In this document: piece by piece, positions 15,828 through 21,361 of the stretch
Layout: the number at the start of each line of letters is the position of its first letter
Numbering within the stretch: position 1 is the first letter of the stretch
Origin: Methanobacteriota archaeon
Lineage (GTDB): Archaea; Thermoplasmatota; Poseidoniia; Poseidoniales; Poseidoniaceae
Direction: 5' to 3'
NCBI GenBank assembly: GCA_002728035.1
Contig: PBUZ01000082.1
Location: forward strand, 1-21,361
DNA length: 21,361 bases
The notes under the pieces: generated by a model
What the model was told of the DNA's origin: nothing
Seen by the model: only the letters and a program-made list of their open reading frames with translations
Databases searched by the model: none
Made by a program: the position numbers and the translations under genes

Positions 15828-17162
15828 TTACTCCTCATCATCGAGGGGTAACAGGTCTGGAAGGCGAAGGGTGAGTAGGCCAGAAACGAGCATGAGAACA
15901 CCACACAAATGGAACACGGCGTGATAGTCCCATGGATAGGACCCGCTGGCCGTCATCTCCCAAACAATGCCTCCCGAAAGCGGACCGATGATACGTGCAA
16001 AGGCTCCGAGAGATTCCTGAGCCCCCATGACCATGCCAAAGTCATAGCCTTCATCCTTGGCAATGTGCGTGAGGTAGGCGCTGGAGGACGGTTGGAACAA
16101 ACCGTTGCCAATGGCGATGCATGAAACCACCATGAACAGTTGAAGCCACGCCATCTCGGCTTGGGTGTATGGAATGAGAGTAAGGCCAATACCGGTGATA
16201 CAGATGGAGATCGGAATCAACCGCCGGGTTCCAAACTTTCTCGTCAAGGGTCCAATGAGTGCACCCTGCGTAAAGATGCCAAACAATCCAATCATCGCAA
16301 AGACCCGTCCGTTGTCTTTCTCAGAGAAACCAAGGCCGCCGAATTCAACGCCCATTTCAGTGTAAAGAATGAACACGGCATGCATGACCGTAAATCCAAG
16401 GACGAACAACATCGACACCCAAATCATAGCCCCTATGGTACCTTTTCCAAGCATGGAGACGGAATTGGAGACCATGGAAGACATCTGGCTGCTCCACGAA
16501 CCGCGAGCGCTTTCCAATGCCATTTTCCCTTTGTCAACCGACTCGGGGAGTTTGAAGTAGGCAAGCACCAAGGAACCTGCAGAAAGCGCACTTGCAATCA
16601 CACAGGGCAGGAGATATGGGTATGTTTCGAAAACCGTTCCCACAAAGAGGTCCCAACGCTCTGCTGGACTTGAGAACTCACCGCCCAAAAACGGCCCGAT
16701 GGTAAATCCGAGCCCAAAGGCTGCGCCAATGAGTCCCATTCTGGTAGCGAGTTGTTTTGGCGTACTCACATCGCCGATGTAGGCTCGAGCGACGGCGATG
16801 TTGCCATTGAACACACCTGCCAAAAACCGCATCGCCAAGGCAAACAACAAGGTGTTGGAGAAGCCAAATGCTGTGAAGAACACCGTGTTCCCGACCAAGC
16901 CGATCATGAGGATAGGGCGGCGGCCCAAACGGTCGGAAAGCGAGCCCCAGAAAGGTGAAAACAGAAATTGAGCAGCAGAGTACGCCGTCATGAGCAAACC
17001 GACCCAGAGTCCGATTTCTACGACCCCCTGCTCTTGGGCAAGATCCTTGACCAAATAGGTCAGAAACGGGATGATGATACCAAAGCCAATCATGTCGATC
17101 ATCGTGACCAAGAAGAGCACCAAGAGGGCGCTCTTGCTGACATCGTTGGCCGTCGAAGACAT
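15828..17162 (-). CDS. Major facilitator superfamily transporter
   Basis: 444 residues with about 12 membrane spans. Motif A in loop 2-3 reads GSLSDRLGRRPILM, and the helix-5 segment GLIGAAFGLGFTIGPFLGG is the antiporter-type motif C, so it resembles drug/H+ antiporters of the TetA-like group. The central loop (about 200-235, PESVDKGKMALESARGSW) separates two six-helix halves, and the tail is acidic (PLDDEE). The substrate cannot be told from sequence. No Shine-Dalgarno precedes ATG 17162; the minus strand has CTTTACAAAAG about 35 nt upstream, suggesting a very short leader. It is probably co-transcribed with the following transporter. Confidence 0.92.
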   Translation of the reverse strand: MSSTANDVSKSALLVLFLVTMIDMIGFGIIIPFLTYLVKDLAQEQGVVEIGLWVGLLMTAYSAAQFLFSPFWGSLSDRLGRRPILMIGLVGNTVFFTAFGFSNTLLFALAMRFLAGVFNGNIAVARAYIGDVSTPKQLATRMGLIGAAFGLGFTIGPFLGGEFSSPAERWDLFVGTVFETYPYLLPCVIASALSAGSLVLAYFKLPESVDKGKMALESARGSWSSQMSSMVSNSVSMLGKGTIGAMIWVSMLFVLGFTVMHAVFILYTEMGVEFGGLGFSEKDNGRVFAMIGLFGIFTQGALIGPLTRKFGTRRLIPISICITGIGLTLIPYTQAEMAWLQLFMVVSCIAIGNGLFQPSSSAYLTHIAKDEGYDFGMVMGAQESLGAFARIIGPLSGGIVWEMTASGSYPWDYHAVFHLCGVLMLVSGLLTLRLPDLLPLDDEE

Positions 17163-17191
17163 GGCTGCTCAAGTTGACGCAAGAGATACTC

Positions 17192-17202
17192 CTTTTGTAA
17201 AG
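17192..17202 (-). promoter_or_regulatory. TATA-like box for the MFS transporter gene
   Basis: CTTTACAAAAG on the minus strand lies about 35 nt before ATG 17162, in the 76-nt gap after lonB. It implies a leader of under 15 nt. Confidence 0.35.
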
Positions 17203-17238
17203 CGCGATGGGACAACCCCTTCACAGGGGGATTTACCA

Positions 17239-19320
17239 TCAAACGAGGGAAATCTTGCTCTGAACTTCGGGGGTCAATCTGTCAATCACCGCTTCAAGGC
17301 GTTCGACCAGACTTGCCTTTTGTTCGTGCTTGATGAGTGCGTATTGCATGACTTCATCAAGCGTGTTCACAGCTACCACTTCGACCATGTCCTCAAATCG
17401 GTCGTCAAGCAAGACGTCCTGCATGTTGGCACGAGGGACGACGATCGTTTTGACACCGGACCGAGCGGCAGCCTCAATTTTTGCAGTGACACCACCGATT
17501 GGCAGCACTTCACCACGAACGGAAAGCGAACCCGTCATTGCCAAGTCCTGGCGAATGGGGATGTTTTCAAGGGCGGAAATGATGGCGGTGGCGATGGTGA
17601 TGGACGCAGAGTCTCCGTCAACACCGTGTGTATCAACAAATTGGATGTGGATGTCATAATCGGAAATGTCCTTTCCAGTCAACTTCTTGATGACCGCACT
17701 GACGTTGGTTACGCTTTCCTTGGCGAGGTCCGAAAGCCCTCCAGTGGCGTGAATCTTCCCTCCACCTCCTTGGGAAGGGGTGACCAAGGCTTCGACGGGA
17801 AGCATGATGCCGCTGAAGTCTGAAAGCCCGGAGTTGGCACCAAGGACAGCAAGGCCGTTGACTCGTCCGACACGCTCACCGCTGTTGACGAGCATGGCGT
17901 AATCCTGCCTTCGCTCAATCATTCGGTCTGCGACTTGCTGTTCAAGGGGCTTCGCAATGTTTCGGGCACCAAGCACATGCTCAGCAGAAGTGAACGGAGC
18001 ACCAGCTTCTACAGCAAGGTCACCAGCAATGCGAACCAATCCTCCGAGTTCACGCAATCGAAGAGAGAGTTTGCCACGGCGACCTGCACGACGCTGGGCC
18101 TCACGAAGGATCATGGACACGGCGCTCTTGTCAAAGTGAGGGATTTCACGCACCGTATCGATGTCTCGCAAGACTTCCTGCGCAATGAAACGGATCAAGC
18201 GTCGACGGTTGCGGGAGGTGTCGGGCATTTCTGAATTGACATAGACCTCGTAACCATACCCTCGGATACGGCTTCGAAGTGCTGGGTGCATGCCTTGGAT
18301 TGCATCGAGGTTTCCCGCAGCAATGAGAATAAAATCACATGGAACCGGCTCGGTTTTAGTCAAGGCACCTGATGAGCGTTCAGAGCGACCAGAGATGGGG
18401 AATGCTCGGTCTTGCATGGCTGTGAGCAAAGCCTGCTGCTCCTCAAGACGAAGCAAGTTGATTTCGTCGATGTAGAGGACACCTTTGTGGGCACGGTGGA
18501 TGGCACCTGGTTCAACTCGGTCGTGAGCAGGTGTTTCCATGCCTCCAGATTGGAACGGATCGTGGCGAACATCGCCCAAGAGCGAACCTGAGAGCGTCGC
18601 TGTTGCGTCAACAAAGGGCGGAAGTTCGTTCAATTCGTGCTTCACCAACACCTTCGGAATTCGACTGTCATCTGCCGCGCCCAAGCGACTTCGAATGAAC
18701 ATGTAGCCGAACACCAAAAGGAAACCTCCGAAGAGGAGTGTGAAGAGGTCACCGTTTTGAAGGGCGGCAATCAGCAACAGAAACCCGATGGCTGCAAAGG
18801 CGATGAAAAGCATACGCTGTGACTTTTCTCGCTGCTGACGAATCGCTTCCTTCTGCACCTTGACAATGCGTTCTGCACGACCTGCTGGGACCGTTCGTAC
18901 CCGTGGTACGTTCTCATCGTCCTCATTGGGGTACACCAACACGTCCTCAAGGGCATCTTTTGGAAGCAAGTCGGTCATCGAACGAGCAAGCATCGATTTG
19001 CCCGTACCAGGGTCACCGATCATCAGCATGTGGCGCCGTTGTTCAGCCGCTTTTTTGATGACGACCGAACCGGCTTCTTGGCCGATAACTTGGTCGACAA
19101 GACGGTCTGGAATGGGGACATCTGCCGTGGACTCGAACGCAACACCGTCGATCCAATCACTCACCGATGAGGTGAGGACCTCATCTGCACCCGTGGGTTC
19201 AGGAGCCCAAACGGTGACTTCGTCTTCGGATTGAGCGGGCACATCGACATCAACAGGAAGAACCTCCTCAGGCTCTTCTGCGTTTCCGACGGGTTCTTCG
19301 GCCACGATTCTCCCTCTCAT
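17239..19320 (-). CDS. lonB: Membrane-anchored ATP-dependent protease LonB
   Basis: 693 residues. Archaeal LonB degrades unfolded and regulatory proteins at the inner face of the membrane. Order: acidic N-terminal tail (1-75), Walker A GDPGTGKS (about 102-109), an insertion in the ATPase domain holding two adjacent membrane spans (about 168-207, starting [16 protein letters not shown]), Walker B VLYIDEIN (about 280), sensor-1 region FILIAAGN, then the protease domain with the Ser571-Lys614 dyad (GVDGDSAS and [10 protein letters not shown]), 43 residues apart as in known Lon enzymes. The N-terminal acidic tail is longer than the usual LonB start. ATG 19320 is preferred over GTG 19323. It is encoded between the surface protein and the MFS gene, all on the minus strand. 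Confidence 0.96.
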   Translation of the reverse strand: MRGRIVAEEPVGNAEEPEEVLPVDVDVPAQSEDEVTVWAPEPTGADEVLTSSVSDWIDGVAFESTADVPIPDRLVDQVIGQEAGSVVIKKAAEQRRHMLMIGDPGTGKSMLARSMTDLLPKDALEDVLVYPNEDDENVPRVRTVPAGRAERIVKVQKEAIRQQREKSQRMLFIAFAAIGFLLLIAALQNGDLFTLLFGGFLLVFGYMFIRSRLGAADDSRIPKVLVKHELNELPPFVDATATLSGSLLGDVRHDPFQSGGMETPAHDRVEPGAIHRAHKGVLYIDEINLLRLEEQQALLTAMQDRAFPISGRSERSSGALTKTEPVPCDFILIAAGNLDAIQGMHPALRSRIRGYGYEVYVNSEMPDTSRNRRRLIRFIAQEVLRDIDTVREIPHFDKSAVSMILREAQRRAGRRGKLSLRLRELGGLVRIAGDLAVEAGAPFTSAEHVLGARNIAKPLEQQVADRMIERRQDYAMLVNSGERVGRVNGLAVLGANSGLSDFSGIMLPVEALVTPSQGGGGKIHATGGLSDLAKESVTNVSAVIKKLTGKDISDYDIHIQFVDTHGVDGDSASITIATAIISALENIPIRQDLAMTGSLSVRGEVLPIGGVTAKIEAAARSGVKTIVVPRANMQDVLLDDRFEDMVEVVAVNTLDEVMQYALIKHEQKASLVERLEAVIDRLTPEVQSKISLV

Positions 19321-19324
19321 CACT

Positions 19325-19336
19325 CCCCTTTAGGGG
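19325..19336. promoter_or_regulatory. Inverted repeat just upstream of lonB
   Basis: CCCCTTTAGGGG is a four-pair GC inverted repeat around TTTA, ending 4 nt before the lonB ATG. It covers the only ribosome-site-like sequence (AGGGGAG). It could be an operator or a weak hairpin hiding the start; a TATA-like GGTTTATCA lies about 50 nt from the ATG on the minus strand. Confidence 0.35.
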
Positions 19337-19380
19337 TATGCTTTTCCTTCACCCCTGTCAAGGGATGATAAACCTTGCAA

Positions 19381-21361
19381 TTACTGTTGGTTCAGTTGGT
19401 CGAGGTATTGCTGTCCGTAGTAGACCCACTGTTCCATGGTCCAACCTGCGGGAAGCCCGCTGGGGGGAAGTGGTGGGCCAGCAGGTGCTGCGACCGGAGC
19501 GGGTGGAGGTGCTACGTGAGCCACAGGGGCTACGGCTGGTGCCACGGGTTGCTGGAAGATCTCCTGAGCCCCTCCGTACATGGAGTTGGCCACCGTGTCG
19601 TGAACAGGCAAGGTCGCCTCGTTCCACTTGGCTTCCTCAGCCTCAGAGCCGCCGCCACCGCGCATGAACATCAGTCCGAGAAGCGCCGCAACGATGAGAA
19701 CACCAATGACGATGAGCACGACGTTCATGTTGAGGCCTTGTGAGGCTTCACTGCCGTTGCTCTGAACTTCGTCGGTGGGGCAGTCTGCTCGCTCGTCGCC
19801 ACATGCAACCTCCAACTTGGATTCGAGTTCCATCAAACGAGCTTCGAGGTTGACCTTGCTGTCTGCATCCGCATCTTCGAGGTCGGATTCAATCTCCAAG
19901 ATATCGGCCAAAAGGTCGCTGACGTACCACTCGAGAAGAGCGTCTTCCATCTCTGCAGGTGCTGGAAGTTCCTCTGTTGTGAGCCACTTCGTGGTTTCAG
20001 TGGTCTTGTAATCATTGCCAGCATCGTCGACTGCCTTGATGGTCAGGCCGATATAATCCATGTTTCGCATTCCGTTTTCTCGAGCAAAGCCTTCACCGAG
20101 TGAGGATGGAATGTTCATCTCTTGCGACCATCCCGTGGTCGTACGGGACATGTCGAGATCGTATTCCCAAAGGCCGTCGCAGGTACCGGAGAGTTCGTTG
20201 CAAAGCGACCAAGTAACGGAAATGACATTGAACGTTGGTGCATTTTCAGTCAAAAAGAACGTCGCTGTTGGCGTTTGTGTCTCGTAGGTATCTCGCATGT
20301 CGACATGGAGATAGCCGCTTCCATCGTCCACCTTGGCGATGTAGAACGGCAAGGAGTCGAAGACATCAACGGTCATGATGTACGAGTTGGTGTCTGAACC
20401 GTCGGTTGCGGAAATCGTAACCGTTTGTTCGCCGACTTCCTCAAAGAGAAGAATCATGTTCCCGTCAAGAATGTTGTATCGAGCAGCACCAGGTTCTGAA
20501 GGAGTCACGGTGATGAACGCTTGGTCGATCGAGTTGTCAACATCGGTCATCCTCGATTTGAGATTGATGACCATCTGCTTGTTGGATTTGAGCGAAATTT
20601 CCTCAATGTCCGTCATGTCAATGCGAGGTGCATCATTGATGGGGTTGATGCGAATCGTGACCGTTTGGTCGGAGAATTGCTCGCCGTCACTTGCCCGCAA
20701 TGTCACAACCGTTTCTCCATTGACGTCACCGTCAACGGCATCAAAACCAAGGGTGTTGCCACGGAGTTCAACAGCGACGACATCGGGATTGGAGTTGTCC
20801 ATGATTTGCACGGTGAGCGTTGATGCGTCAACTTCAGTCCCAGTATCATCGGTATCGGAGAGATAGGACATCAAAGAAAGGACACCGCTACCGCCTTCAT
20901 CGATGGTCTGGATAGGAAGCCCCTGCCAACGAGGCTGACCGTTTTCAATCACGTTAAACAACAAGGTGCCGTAAGGAAGTTGGCCTGTATCGCTGTAATC
21001 ACCACCGTCATCAACCTCGATTGCAATGGATTTCTGGCCAAGCGGGCAACCGTTGTCGTACGGGAAGAGAACTTCCAATTCTTCGGTATCTGCGTGCCAT
21101 GCCACGAAGTTGTCGCTGTCCGAGGTGACCACCAAGTCGCCGAGCGGCGTTTCAGGGTCGGCAATGTGACCGTCCATGCTTACTTTGGTGCTGATATCAC
21201 ACATCACGGTTGGAACGGGGTCTGCGGTGATGGACGGGCGACCGTTGGCGAGCTCAAAGGCATCGCCCAAAACCGACCACATGCTCGTTTGACCTCGGCT
21301 ATCGACGGTGCGAGAGCGAAGGTCATACATGCCTGCGGCCATGCTCATCGAGGGCGTGATG
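19381..21361 (-). CDS. Large surface protein: cadherin/Ig-like repeats, C-terminal anchor, short cytoplasmic tail (partial)
   Basis: The frame is open at the right edge, so the N-terminus and any signal peptide are missing; about 660 residues are present. The extracellular part has repeated strand-rich modules with family phrases such as VVTLRASDGEQFSDQTVTI, INPINDAPRI and QTVTISATDGSD, typical of cadherin-like or dystroglycan-like repeats with acidic calcium-type sites. Near the C-terminus are a charged coiled coil (EIESDLEDADADSKVNLEAR), a CGDERADC cysteine pair, one membrane span (MNVVLIVIGVLIVAALLGLM), and a Pro/Ala-rich cytoplasmic tail ending GLPAGWTMEQWVYYGQQYL. The topology implies a cell-surface adhesion or envelope protein. 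I associate this tail with Marine Group II surface proteins, but that is from memory. Confidence 0.85.
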   Translation of the reverse strand, partial: ITPSMSMAAGMYDLRSRTVDSRGQTSMWSVLGDAFELANGRPSITADPVPTVMCDISTKVSMDGHIADPETPLGDLVVTSDSDNFVAWHADTEELEVLFPYDNGCPLGQKSIAIEVDDGGDYSDTGQLPYGTLLFNVIENGQPRWQGLPIQTIDEGGSGVLSLMSYLSDTDDTGTEVDASTLTVQIMDNSNPDVVAVELRGNTLGFDAVDGDVNGETVVTLRASDGEQFSDQTVTIRINPINDAPRIDMTDIEEISLKSNKQMVINLKSRMTDVDNSIDQAFITVTPSEPGAARYNILDGNMILLFEEVGEQTVTISATDGSDTNSYIMTVDVFDSLPFYIAKVDDGSGYLHVDMRDTYETQTPTATFFLTENAPTFNVISVTWSLCNELSGTCDGLWEYDLDMSRTTTGWSQEMNIPSSLGEGFARENGMRNMDYIGLTIKAVDDAGNDYKTTETTKWLTTEELPAPAEMEDALLEWYVSDLLADILEIESDLEDADADSKVNLEARLMELESKLEVACGDERADCPTDEVQSNGSEASQGLNMNVVLIVIGVLIVAALLGLMFMRGGGGSEAEEAKWNEATLPVHDTVANSMYGGAQEIFQQPVAPAVAPVAHVAPPPAPVAAPAGPPLPPSGLPAGWTMEQWVYYGQQYLDQLNQQ

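Noticed and set aside
17071..17823. Plus-strand open frame (250 codons) over the lonB 3' end
   Set aside because: It is antisense to the Lon protease domain, where the Ser-Lys motifs are intact. It is a shadow frame caused by codon bias.

Overview
The window is archaeal, most likely from a marine Thermoplasmatota of the Poseidoniales (Marine Group II) type. Direct evidence for an archaeon: a TFB transcription factor, a membrane-anchored LonB protease, ribosomal protein eL40, a UPF0147 protein, an archaeal A24 prepilin peptidase, and several genes with a TATA-like box about 26 nt ahead of the start codon (leaderless pattern). The finer placement is inference. It rests on gene content, moderate GC, very tight packing, and a large surface protein ending in a GLPAGWTMEQW-type tail that I associate with this group.

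Layout. 1-1022 (-): partial multi-pass membrane protein with a signal peptide, cut by the left edge. 1023-1356: non-coding, with two fragments resembling a tRNA 3' end and a T8 run. 1357-8220: a complete high-affinity phosphate locus, with pstS (-) divergent from an AbrB-PhoU regulator, pstC, pstA, pstB and phoU (all +, coupled or nearly so). 8342-8417 (-): tRNA-Ala(TGC). 8495-9796 (-): purA. 10052-12014 (+): tfb, a small four-cysteine protein and a WD/beta-propeller-like protein. 12011-12772 (-): a metallo-beta-lactamase-fold protein without its metal ligands. 12854-13003 (+): eL40 (49 aa). 13010-14005 (-): prepilin peptidase. 14080-14346 (+): UPF0147. 14348-19320 (-): AI-2E-type transporter, MFS transporter, LonB. 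19381-21361 (-): large surface protein, cut by the right edge.

How it works together. PstS captures phosphate outside the cell, PstC/PstA form the channel, PstB drives it, and two PhoU-domain proteins (one fused to a DNA-binding domain) probably control transport and transcription. PstC and PstA are both much larger than usual, and PstA carries an extracytoplasmic domain. The most striking structural observation is that the whole pst/pho locus lies between the intact 3' end of tRNA-Ala and two partial copies of that 3' end in the same orientation. This is the arrangement left by integration at a tRNA gene, although no integrase is present. The rest looks like ordinary, compact archaeal housekeeping sequence with convergent genes that touch or overlap at their stops.
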